A stretch of 64,000 nt of DNA from Rhizobium terrae. GTDB taxonomy: Bacteria > Pseudomonadota > Alphaproteobacteria > Rhizobiales > Rhizobiaceae. Below the pieces are notes generated by a model that was not told the origin of the DNA, did not search any database, and was given only the letters and a program-made list of their open reading frames with translations. Each line of letters begins with the position of its first letter. Position 1 is the first letter of the stretch. Position numbers and translations under genes: made by a program. Shown in pieces: positions 1 through 6,667 of the stretch. The DNA lies in contig NZ_QJKM01000013.1 of assembly GCF_003425685.1 (NCBI RefSeq), positions 156,141 through 220,140 on the forward strand, in the 5' to 3' direction.

Positions 1-167
1 AAACGCCGCTGCTCGTCCAGGCCGAAGAACAGGGTTTTCCGATCATCGACGGGCTGGGCATGCTGCTTCATCAGGCCGTGCCCGGTTTCGAAAAATGGTT
101 CGGCCGCCGGCCCGTGGTCGACAAGCTGCTTCGCGATCTCGTCATCGCCGACATGGAAAAACATTGA
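1..167 (+). CDS. aroE: Shikimate dehydrogenase, C-terminal fragment (cut by window edge)
   Basis: Only the last 54 codons are inside the window, read in the frame that begins at base 3. The tail contains GFPIIDGLGMLLHQAV, the conserved C-terminal stretch of shikimate dehydrogenase (quinate/shikimate 5-dehydrogenase family) where D-G-L-G-M-L and Q contact shikimate and NADP(H). The enzyme reduces 3-dehydroshikimate to shikimate in the cytoplasm, a step of aromatic amino acid synthesis. Its TGA stop shares bases with the ATG of coaE (ATGA-type overlap), so the two are probably co-transcribed and translationally coupled. The assignment rests on this short tail plus the aroE-coaE-dnaQ order usual in rhizobia. 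Confidence 0.85.
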   Translation, partial: TPLLVQAEEQGFPIIDGLGMLLHQAVPGFEKWFGRRPVVDKLLRDLVIADMEKH

Positions 168-775
168 TGATCGTCATCGGCCTCACCGGCTCCATCGGAA
201 TGGGAAAGTCCACCACCGCGAAAATGTTCGCGGAGGAGGGGGTTCCGGTGAACGATTCCGATGCGGTCGTCCACGATCTTTACCGCACCGATGCGGTCGT
301 CCCGGTCGGCAAGGCGTTTCCCGGCACCGTCAGCGACGGAGCGGTCGACCGCGCCGAACTTTCCCGCCAGCTTTCCGCCGCGCCGGAAAAATTCCCGGTC
401 CTGGAAGCGATCGTCCATCCGCTGGTCCGTCAGCGCGAGGTGGATTTCCTGAAGCGCCACCGCGAGGCGGGCACCGCTCTCGTCCTCCTCGACATCCCGC
501 TTCTCTTCGAGGTGAAGGGTGCATCCCGCGTCGATGTCATCGTCGTCGTCACCTGTGATCCACAGATACAGAAGGAAAGGGTGCTTGCGCGGCCCGGCAT
601 GACGGAGGAAAAATTGGCGATGATTCTCTCCCGCCAGATGCCGGATGCCGAAAAGCGCCGGCGGGCGGATTTCCTCGTCGATACCGGTTTTGGTCTCGAA
701 GCGGCAAGAGAGAGGGTACGCCAGATCATAACCGCCCTCAGGGCCGGAAAGACGAGCGAAAAGACCCATGCGTGA
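167..775 (+). CDS. coaE: Dephospho-CoA kinase
   Basis: Encodes 202 residues, the usual length for CoaE. The enzyme phosphorylates the 3'-hydroxyl of dephospho-CoA with ATP in the last step of coenzyme A synthesis. The N-terminus MIVIGLTGSIGMGKST holds the P-loop (GSIGMGKST) at residues 8-16. A DIPLLFE motif near the middle and a VVTCDPQIQKERVLAR segment are typical of the CoA-binding and lid regions. I chose the ATG that overlaps the aroE stop; an upstream in-frame start would add 24 arginine-rich residues from the aroE shadow frame. The end overlaps dnaQ by 8 bp. A second CoA gene, coaA, lies further along in this window. Confidence 0.96.
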   Translation: MIVIGLTGSIGMGKSTTAKMFAEEGVPVNDSDAVVHDLYRTDAVVPVGKAFPGTVSDGAVDRAELSRQLSAAPEKFPVLEAIVHPLVRQREVDFLKRHREAGTALVLLDIPLLFEVKGASRVDVIVVVTCDPQIQKERVLARPGMTEEKLAMILSRQMPDAEKRRRADFLVDTGFGLEAARERVRQIITALRAGKTSEKTHA

Positions 776-1472
776 GATCATCTTCGATACGGAAACCACC
801 GGCCTCGAATCCCGGTTCGACCGCGTGATCGAAATCGGCGGCATCGAGCTCATCAACAATTTTCCGACCGGAAAGACCCTTCACCTCTACATCAATCCGG
901 GCGACCGCAAGGTTCATCCGGATGCTTTGGCGGTGCACGGCATTACCGACGAGTTCCTGAAGGACAAGCCGAGCTTCGCCGACGTGGTGGAGCAGATCGT
1001 CGAGTTTTTCGACGGCGCCAAATGGATCGCCCACAACGCCACCTTCGACATGGGCTTCATCAATGCCGAGTTCGCCCGGCTTGGCCTGCCGCCGGTCCAG
1101 ACGGACCGGGTCGTCGACACGCTTGCCATGGCCCGCCGCAAGCACCCGATGGGCCCGAACTCGCTCGATGCGCTCTGCCGGCGTTACGGCATCGACAATG
1201 CCCATCGCACGAAGCACGGCGCGCTTCTCGACTCCGAACTTCTGGCGGAAGTCTATATCGAGATGACCGGCGGCCGGCAGGCAGCTCTCGGCCTGATGGG
1301 CACCGATCGCGTGGCAACCGTCATCGAGGTGGAAGAGATGGCGGTCACCGCCCTCGGCCGGCCGCGTCCGCTGCCGAACCGGGTGACGGAGGCGGAACTC
1401 GAGGCGCATGCCGCCACGGTCGCTTCGATGAAGGGCAAATCCCTCTGGCTGAAATACGAGCCGACCAAATGA
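768..1472 (+). CDS. dnaQ: DNA polymerase III epsilon subunit (3'-5' proofreading exonuclease)
   Basis: Encodes 234 residues with the three DEDDh exonuclease motifs: ExoI DTETTG at residues 7-12, ExoII HNATFDMGF near residue 88, and ExoIII HGALLDSELLAEVY near residue 150. The protein proofreads DNA in the polymerase III core by removing mispaired 3' nucleotides with two metal ions. The tail after the nuclease domain is the likely attachment region for the alpha subunit. The start overlaps coaE, giving an aroE-coaE-dnaQ transcription unit. The next gene in many relatives is secB; here an accessory pair lies between them. Confidence 0.96.
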   Translation: MREIIFDTETTGLESRFDRVIEIGGIELINNFPTGKTLHLYINPGDRKVHPDALAVHGITDEFLKDKPSFADVVEQIVEFFDGAKWIAHNATFDMGFINAEFARLGLPPVQTDRVVDTLAMARRKHPMGPNSLDALCRRYGIDNAHRTKHGALLDSELLAEVYIEMTGGRQAALGLMGTDRVATVIEVEEMAVTALGRPRPLPNRVTEAELEAHAATVASMKGKSLWLKYEPTK

Positions 1473-1718
1473 AAAAAGCCGAGTTTAGCCCCAGCCACCT
1501 ACTTAAATGTGGATTCGTTTGAATTATCGGCAAGCAATTTCCGCTACAACGTCAGTTGTCGAGGGCATTGCCGATCTGGAGATTTTTGCGGAAGACCCAA
1601 AGCGGCTTCGACTTGCCTTGGCGAACCTAAACTTCGAATAGTCGCCAAGCCCGAAGAATTGGGGTTCGGGCCTGCCTTCGGCCTTATGGCAGGCTTTGCA
1701 TCAGCCATCCGCAAGCGC
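1473..1718. other. Intergenic stretch between dnaQ and the DUF2442 gene; no convincing gene
   Basis: This stretch separates convergent genes. It can be read as a 92-codon plus-strand frame from base 1509, but that frame has no ribosome binding site, runs through a hairpin and overlaps the DUF2442 gene, so I do not call it. The clearest structure is an inverted repeat GCCTGCC...GGCAGGC at 1670-1676 and 1688-1694 with an 11-base loop, which could end transcription of the minus-strand pair or of dnaQ, although neither side has a good T run. Confidence 0.4.
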
Positions 1719-2129
1719 CTAGCCGTTCTTCCGCGGGCGTCCGCCCTTGGCACCGTTGGTACGGCTTGCCTCGACCTTTGCGGCTGATCGGGATTGGCCG
1801 CCTCGGCGTTGCGCGTCCATGAACTTCGCGGTCCCGAAGATGCCGTTCATCAGCCCGGCGATGGTAAAATCCACGTCCAGGCTTTCCCAGTGCAGTCCGG
1901 TCTCGCCAAGAAGCTCGACCTCCGCCAACTGCGCAACGGTCGCATTCTCCAGGCCCTGGATCGATCGGGCAGGCACCATGAACGCAGCGCCGTTGGTGAA
2001 ATCCACGACGATGCGGCCGGATGTTTCATCAAAACGGGCTGATGCCGGGATAGGCGCGCGGGCGCGTTCCGCCTCCCCCTTCAGGGTAGCGTCTCGGTAG
2101 TGGCGATCTTCAAAGGTCACTTCACCCAT
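1719..2129 (-). CDS. DUF2442 domain protein, partner of the DUF4160 gene
   Basis: Encodes 136 residues from the ATG that overlaps the end of the DUF4160 gene. The core, with FDETSGRIVVDFTNGAAFMVPARSIQGLENAT, resembles the DUF2442 family (small proteins with a conserved beta-rich core). The C-terminus NGAKGGRPRKNG is the basic glycine/arginine/proline-rich tail often seen in this family and resembles an AT-hook, so DNA binding is plausible. DUF2442 and DUF4160 genes are commonly adjacent in proteobacteria and are suspected to be toxin-antitoxin-like; that role is not proven. An in-frame ATG 18 codons upstream exists but lies inside the DUF4160 frame. Sits between dnaQ and secB, which are often neighbours in related genomes, so this looks like an insertion. 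Confidence 0.75.
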   Translation of the reverse strand: MGEVTFEDRHYRDATLKGEAERARAPIPASARFDETSGRIVVDFTNGAAFMVPARSIQGLENATVAQLAEVELLGETGLHWESLDVDFTIAGLMNGIFGTAKFMDAQRRGGQSRSAAKVEASRTNGAKGGRPRKNG

Positions 2130-2322
2130 GGATGCTCTCCCATTTCTCGATAAACAGGCGCTTGTTCGCCTGGACAATGGCAAGGGCGATGCCCAAATCC
2201 CGCTTCTTCATTCCCCGGTTCGATAACACCGTGAGATCAAGGATATTGATGCGGGCTTCCCCATCTCCATAGACATGGGTGTGCCCCGGTTCGTGGTCAT
2301 CCGTGTAAATGACAAGTCGCAT
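2122..2322 (-). CDS. DUF4160 domain protein, possibly missing its start codon
   Basis: The 66 codons from the first ATG give RLVIYTDDHEPGHTHVYGDGEARINIL and end in EKWESIHG, a DUF4160 pattern (H-x-P-x-H-x-H-V and a C-terminal W-x-x-I-H-G). Homology-like sequence continues upstream of this ATG in the same frame: T-V-T-V-L-R-E-A-G precedes it, and family members usually begin M-x-T-V-L-R-x-G-x-R-V-V-I-Y. At the expected start position there is an ACG codon (2347-2349). No ATG, GTG, TTG or CTG lies between the upstream TGA and the called ATG. The protein is therefore either started at the internal ATG and about nine residues short, or started from ACG, or inactive. Overlaps the DUF2442 gene by 8 bp. 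Confidence 0.65.
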   Translation of the reverse strand: MRLVIYTDDHEPGHTHVYGDGEARINILDLTVLSNRGMKKRDLGIALAIVQANKRLFIEKWESIHG

Positions 2323-2459
2323 TCCTGCTTCGCGGAGAACGGTGACCGTGCTCCAGAATAACCTAACAACTTGGGTTTTTCAAGAGCTGCAAGGCGCTCG
2401 ACTGCCAGTTTTCGAACGCGAAATGGCACCGACGAAACTTTTGTCGCGGAAAACCGGGC

Positions 2460-2936
2460 TCAGCTGTTGAGCGCCTGGACCTTGGCGCGGGCCTGTTCCT
2501 CGGCCATGCGCTGGGTGAACATCTGAGCGAAATCGATGGGGTCGATCATCAGCGGAGGGAAACCGCCGTTGCGGGTGACGTCTGCGATGATCTGGCGGGC
2601 GAAGGGGAACAACAGGCGCGGGCACTCGATGAAGAGCAGCGGCAGCATGTGTTCCTGTGGGAAACCGGTGATGCGGAAGACGCCGCCATAGACCAGTTCG
2701 GCGGCGAAAACGATCTTGTCGTCTTCCTTCGCCTTGGCGTCCAGCGTCAGGACCACGTCGAAATCCACCTCGGAAAGCGGATTGGCGTTGACGTTGACAT
2801 TGATGTTGATCGCCGGCGCCTTGTCGCGGGCCTGCAACGAGCGCGGAGCGCCCGGGTTCTCGAAGGAGAGATCCTTGGTATATTGCGCCAGAATGTTGAT
2901 GGACGGCGCGGAGGCCTGGTTGTTTTCATCTGCCAT
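2460..2936 (-). CDS. secB: Protein-export chaperone SecB
   Basis: Encodes 158 residues, the normal SecB size for alphaproteobacteria. SecB is a cytoplasmic tetramer that keeps preproteins unfolded and hands them to SecA. Typical segments are SINILAQYTKDLSFENP near residue 12, ITGFPQEHMLPLLFIECPRLLFPFARQI in the middle, and GGFPPLMIDPIDFAQMF near residue 130. The asparagine/valine-rich ININVNVNAN stretch is a beta strand usual in the family. Divergent neighbours are absent: fxsA lies upstream on the same strand, 144 bp away, so secB probably has its own promoter. Confidence 0.97.
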   Translation of the reverse strand: MADENNQASAPSINILAQYTKDLSFENPGAPRSLQARDKAPAININVNVNANPLSEVDFDVVLTLDAKAKEDDKIVFAAELVYGGVFRITGFPQEHMLPLLFIECPRLLFPFARQIIADVTRNGGFPPLMIDPIDFAQMFTQRMAEEQARAKVQALNS

Positions 2937-3080
2937 TGGGATTTCCTCGAGGCTGGAGTTGTCTGGCCTCTATCATTTCGGCCCACAGCGTTTCAAGGCT
3001 AAATGGCGTCCGCAGTCTTCGGCTTCTCAAACTGAGGTAAACGCGTGCGCTCTGTTTCCCGACAGAACCGGCAGACGGCC

Positions 3081-3608
3081 TCAAGGTTCCCTGCCGTTCG
3101 GCCCGGCCCATGGAGAGGGCCGGTTGGGTGCGGGCGGATTGGGATCGCGATGGAAATCCTGCTCATCGAGATCCACGACAGGACCACCCGGCTGCTGCGG
3201 CTCCGGCTTCTTGTTCTCGTACCGATAGCTCCGGCTGCTTGCGGAACGCACCACGACGACGCGACGGCCGATGCGCGACCATATGAGGCGGCGCACCAGG
3301 GGAATGAACAGCGCCAGCCCGACGATATCGGTCAGGAAGCCCGGCAGTAGGAGCAGGATGCCGGCGACGACGATCATCGCCCCGTCGACCAGCGCATGGC
3401 CCGGCACCCGGCCTTCGCGGCTTTCCGTCGAAATCTGCCGCAGGATATGCATGCCCTGGCTGCGCAGCAGGATGGCGCCCAGCATGGCGGTTCCGACGAC
3501 CAGGCCTAGCGTCGCCCAGAGACCGACCGCGCGGCCGACCAGCACGAAACCGGCGATTTCCGCCAGCGGCCAGCCGATAAGAAAAATCGGCACGAGAAAG
3601 AAACGCAT
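3081..3608 (-). CDS. fxsA: FxsA family membrane protein
   Basis: Encodes 175 residues starting at the ATG preceded by GGGAG. The N-terminus MRFFLVPIFLIGWPLAEIAG and the following hydrophobic segments give three to four transmembrane helices within residues 1-115 (around 3-20, 25-45 and 75-100), with GRAVGLWATLGLV and LLLPGFLTDIVGLALF, both typical of FxsA (suppressor of phage T7 exclusion by F plasmid). The C-terminal 60 residues are polar and proline-rich, presumably cytoplasmic. The biological role outside phage exclusion is unknown. A longer frame of 209 codons exists but its extra N-terminus overlaps the divergent promoter region of the Tim44-like gene. Confidence 0.9.
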   Translation of the reverse strand: MRFFLVPIFLIGWPLAEIAGFVLVGRAVGLWATLGLVVGTAMLGAILLRSQGMHILRQISTESREGRVPGHALVDGAMIVVAGILLLLPGFLTDIVGLALFIPLVRRLIWSRIGRRVVVVRSASSRSYRYENKKPEPQQPGGPVVDLDEQDFHRDPNPPAPNRPSPWAGPNGREP

Positions 3609-3733
3609 CTTGCTCCCTGTTCCTGTATGATCCTGCAGCGTCCTGCCGCCAGCTCTTCGCCATTTGAATGATCGGTGGATGCGGACTATATGAGAAAGTG
3701 CATCGAACAATTAAACGGCAATTGCGGGTTAAG

Positions 3734-4432
3734 ATGGGCTCCAACGATTTTATAACACTCTTTTTCCTTGTCGCTGCAGTCCTGATCTTCCTGCAACTGC
3801 GCAGTGTGCTCGGACGGCGGACGGGAAATGAGAAGCCGCCTTTCGACCCTTACACCCCCCGCGACGTGGCGAAGAACCCCGGCGGCGACGATAGCAAGGT
3901 CGTGACCCTGCCGCGCCGCGACGTTCCCGAAGACGAACAGCGTTACGCGGATATCGACGCGGTTGCAAAACCCGATACACCGCTCAATGCGGCGCTGCGC
4001 GAACTCCTGAAGAACGATCCGTCCTTCCGCCCGCGCGATTTCCTGAACGGCGCCAAGATGGCTTATGAGATGATCGTCATGGCTTTCGCCGATGGCGACC
4101 GGAAGACCTTGCGGGGACTTCTCTCCAAGGAAGTCTTCGACGGATTCGACAATGCGATCACCGAACGGGAAGCCAGGGGCGAAGTGGTGAAGTCCACGTT
4201 CGTCGGCATTGACAAGGCCGACATCACCCATGCGGTGGTCAAGGACAGTGAAGCGCAGCTCACTGTCCGCATCGTCAGCCAGCTCATTTCCGCCACTTAC
4301 GACAAGGCCGGCATACTGACGGAAGGCGACCAGGAAACCGTGGCGGAAGTCACCGACATCTGGACCTTTGCGCGCGACACGCGGTCCCGCGATCCGAACT
4401 GGAAGCTGATCGCCACTGAATCCGAACAATGA
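3734..4432 (+). CDS. Tim44/TimA-like domain protein
   Basis: Encodes 232 residues from the ATG that begins MGSNDFITLFFLVAAVLIFLQLRSVLG, a single N-terminal transmembrane anchor at about residues 6-22, followed by a polar linker rich in prolines (residues 30-70). The rest is a Tim44-like domain: FLNGAKMAYEMIVMAFADGDRKTLRGLLSKEVFDGF, then a beta-rich part ending in VTDIWTFARDTRSRDPNWKLIATES. Bacterial members are inner-membrane proteins with a cytoplasmic or periplasmic substrate-binding domain, related to the mitochondrial import adaptor Tim44. The stop overlaps the ATG of mltA, so it heads a four-gene operon. Confidence 0.88.
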   Translation: MGSNDFITLFFLVAAVLIFLQLRSVLGRRTGNEKPPFDPYTPRDVAKNPGGDDSKVVTLPRRDVPEDEQRYADIDAVAKPDTPLNAALRELLKNDPSFRPRDFLNGAKMAYEMIVMAFADGDRKTLRGLLSKEVFDGFDNAITEREARGEVVKSTFVGIDKADITHAVVKDSEAQLTVRIVSQLISATYDKAGILTEGDQETVAEVTDIWTFARDTRSRDPNWKLIATESEQ

Positions 4433-5556
4433 GCGGAGCGGAGGACTATACGCTTCGGCAGGTCGCCTTTTCCGATCTGCCGGGCTGGGACAAGGACGAT
4501 CCGACGCCCCTTTTTTCCGGCATGCGGGCCTGTCTTCGGCATATCCGCGAGGTCAAACCTTACCGCACCGGCTCGCTCGGCCTGACGGCCGACGAACTTT
4601 CCGTTCTTCTTGCGGCCGCTCCGGATCTTCCGCAAGATGCTTCCTCCGCCCGCGCCTTCTTCGAAACCCGCTGCACTCCCTTCCTTATCTGCCGGACCGA
4701 CGGCAAACGCGGCTTCGTCACGGCTTTTTACGAGCCCGAGGTCGAGGTCTCCGACATGCGTGACGAGGTATGGGCGCATCCGTTTTATTATCGCCCCGAC
4801 GACCTCGTCGATCTCGACGACAATAATCGGCCGGCGGACATGGACCCGGGCTATATGTTCGGCCGCCTTACGCCGCACGGCATCGAACCCTATGCCGACC
4901 GCGGGGAAATCGATCGTGGCCTGCTTGAAGGGCGTGGGCTGGAAATCGCCTATGCGAAGTCAAAGGTCGATGTCTTCTTCGTCCACGTTCAGGGCGCTGC
5001 GCGGCTGAGATATCCGGACGGCCGCGTCCGCCGCATCACCTATGCGGCCAAGGCCGGCCATCCGTTCTCGCCGATCGGCAGGCTCCTGATCGACCGCGGC
5101 GAGATCGACCCGGCAAGAATTTCCATGCAGAGCATCCGCGCCTGGCTGGCGGCCCATCCGGAAAAGGTGGACGAAGTGTTATGGCACAACCGGTCCTACA
5201 TCTTCTTCCGGGAAGCGGATGTCTCCGAGCCGTCGCTCGGTCCGGTCGCCGCCGCCAAGGTGCCGCTGATCGCCGGTCGATCGCTCGCCGTCGACCGGCA
5301 GATCCATACCTTCGGTTTTCCCTTCTTCATCCGCTCCGAAACGCTCACCCATCTCGATGGCGTTCAAGGAGGCAACAAGTCCTTCGGCCGCCTGATGCTG
5401 GCGCTCGACACCGGCTCGGCGATCGTCGGTCCGGCCCGTGGCGATATTTTCACCGGTTCCGGCAATGTCGCCGGAGAACTGGCCGGAACGGTGCGCAATG
5501 ACGCCGATTTCTATATCCTGATCCCCAAGGCGGCTGCGGTCAGGTTCAGCAGATGA
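4429..5556 (+). CDS. mltA: Membrane-bound lytic murein transglycosylase A
   Basis: Encodes 375 residues matching MltA. The enzyme cleaves the MurNAc-GlcNAc bond of peptidoglycan and forms 1,6-anhydroMurNAc. Seen: GFVTAFYEPEVEVS, then the MltA core with KVDVFFVHVQGAARLRYPDG and AGHPFSPIGRLLIDRG, and a C-terminal 3D domain with LALDTGSAIVGPARGDIFTG, where the aspartates of the catalytic region sit. There is no recognisable lipobox or signal peptide at the chosen start (MSGAEDYTLRQV), as is common for rhizobial annotations; export may depend on an atypical N-terminus. Four-base overlaps tie it to the Tim44-like gene before it and the Smr gene after it. Confidence 0.92.
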   Translation: MSGAEDYTLRQVAFSDLPGWDKDDPTPLFSGMRACLRHIREVKPYRTGSLGLTADELSVLLAAAPDLPQDASSARAFFETRCTPFLICRTDGKRGFVTAFYEPEVEVSDMRDEVWAHPFYYRPDDLVDLDDNNRPADMDPGYMFGRLTPHGIEPYADRGEIDRGLLEGRGLEIAYAKSKVDVFFVHVQGAARLRYPDGRVRRITYAAKAGHPFSPIGRLLIDRGEIDPARISMQSIRAWLAAHPEKVDEVLWHNRSYIFFREADVSEPSLGPVAAAKVPLIAGRSLAVDRQIHTFGFPFFIRSETLTHLDGVQGGNKSFGRLMLALDTGSAIVGPARGDIFTGSGNVAGELAGTVRNDADFYILIPKAAAVRFSR

Positions 5557-6167
5557 AGGGCGGCCGAAAACTCGATCCGGAAGAACGAATCCTCTGGGGC
5601 AAGGTGGCGAAATCCACCCGCGCCATGCCGGGCCGTATGAAGGAAATTCTGGAATTCGAGGAGGCCGAAGAAGCGAGGCTGGCTGCCGAGGAAGCAGCCA
5701 GGACGGCGGAGAAAGAGGCCGCAAAACCGAAGCCGGCGCCGCGGCAGGTCACCCAGGTCGTCGACAGCCTCCCGCCGACGCCGGCACGCCGCTCCACCGT
5801 CCTTCACCATCCGCTTGAAAAACCGGTCAAGAAAAAGCTCGCCAAGGGCCGCCTGCCGATCGAGGCGCGCCTCGACCTGCACGGTCTCTTTCAGGACGAA
5901 GCCCACGATCTGCTGCTCGATTTCCTGTTGCGCGCTCATGACCGCGGCCTGCGGCACGTCCTGGTCATCACCGGCAAGGGCAGTTCGATGGGCAGCGAAG
6001 GCGCGCTCCGCCGCGCCGTGCCGCTCTGGTTTTCGAAAGCGGAGTTCCGATTCCTGATCTCGTCCTACGAATGGGCCGCGCGCCATCACGGCGGCGAGGG
6101 CGCCATGTATGTGCGGCTTGCCCGCGGCCGCGGCGCCGGCGACAGAACCGGTGGAGACTGGAAATGA
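5553..6167 (+). CDS. Smr (MutS2-type) domain protein
   Basis: Encodes 204 residues. The N-terminal 100 residues are charged, with an alanine/glutamate-rich helix (EAEEARLAAEEAARTAEKEA) likely to form a coiled coil. The C-terminal domain from about residue 100 carries the Smr motifs: LDLHGLFQDEAHDLLLDFLL (LDxHG) and HVLVITGKG (TGxG). Smr domains have nicking or RNA-cleaving activity in other proteins; the role of stand-alone alphaproteobacterial copies is not established. Overlaps mltA upstream and the XRE gene downstream by four bases each, indicating coupled translation. Confidence 0.9.
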   Translation: MKGGRKLDPEERILWGKVAKSTRAMPGRMKEILEFEEAEEARLAAEEAARTAEKEAAKPKPAPRQVTQVVDSLPPTPARRSTVLHHPLEKPVKKKLAKGRLPIEARLDLHGLFQDEAHDLLLDFLLRAHDRGLRHVLVITGKGSSMGSEGALRRAVPLWFSKAEFRFLISSYEWAARHHGGEGAMYVRLARGRGAGDRTGGDWK

Positions 6168-6529
6168 CCCCCTTCGGCCATGCGATGCGGGAACTGCGCC
6201 GCCGCAAGGGCGTGACGCAGAAGGCGCTTGCGGAAGCGATCGGCGTGACGCCCGCCTATCTTTCGGCTCTGGAGCATGGCAGGCGCGGCCGCCCGACGTT
6301 CGAATTGCTCCAGCGGATTGCCGGATATTTCAACGTCATCTGGGACGAGGCGGAGGAGCTTTTCCGTCTGGCCGAGACATCGCATCCGAAAGTCGTGCTC
6401 GATACGGCCGGCCTGCCGCCGTCATACACAGGCTTCGCCAACCGTCTGGCCCAACGGATTCGCACTTTGCCGCCCGACGTGATAGAAGAAATGAACAGGC
6501 TTCTGGAAAAGCCCCGCTCTCAGGGCTGA
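6164..6529 (+). CDS. XRE-family helix-turn-helix protein
   Basis: Encodes 121 residues. Residues 4-60 form a Cro/C1-type helix-turn-helix: HAMRELRRRKGVTQKALAEA followed by IGVTPAYLSALEHGRRGRPTF, with the recognition helix around TPAYLSALE. The C-terminal half has no domain I recognise; it ends PPDVIEEMNRLLEKPRSQG. The start is the ATG that overlaps the TGA of the Smr gene. It is the last gene of the Tim44-like/mltA/smr operon and may be a local repressor or a global regulator; no operator is visible that would decide. Confidence 0.9.
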   Translation: MTPFGHAMRELRRRKGVTQKALAEAIGVTPAYLSALEHGRRGRPTFELLQRIAGYFNVIWDEAEELFRLAETSHPKVVLDTAGLPPSYTGFANRLAQRIRTLPPDVIEEMNRLLEKPRSQG

Positions 6530-6667
6530 TTTCTCCAAACATCCACGGCTTTCAAGCCGTATTAACGAGGCTCAACCTTTAGAAACCGCCCCGATTTCCC
6601 TATATTTCAGGGTGGAATAGCCGGTGATTCGCTCGACCGGCATATCAAACGAATTGGAAGATAGTTG

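Noticed and set aside
1509..1787. 92-codon plus-strand frame after dnaQ
   Set aside because: No ribosome binding site, crosses a hairpin, overlaps the DUF2442 gene and resembles no family.
2208..2429. 73-codon minus-strand frame overlapping the DUF4160 gene
   Set aside because: Different frame, low-quality composition and no family resemblance; the DUF4160 frame accounts for the region.
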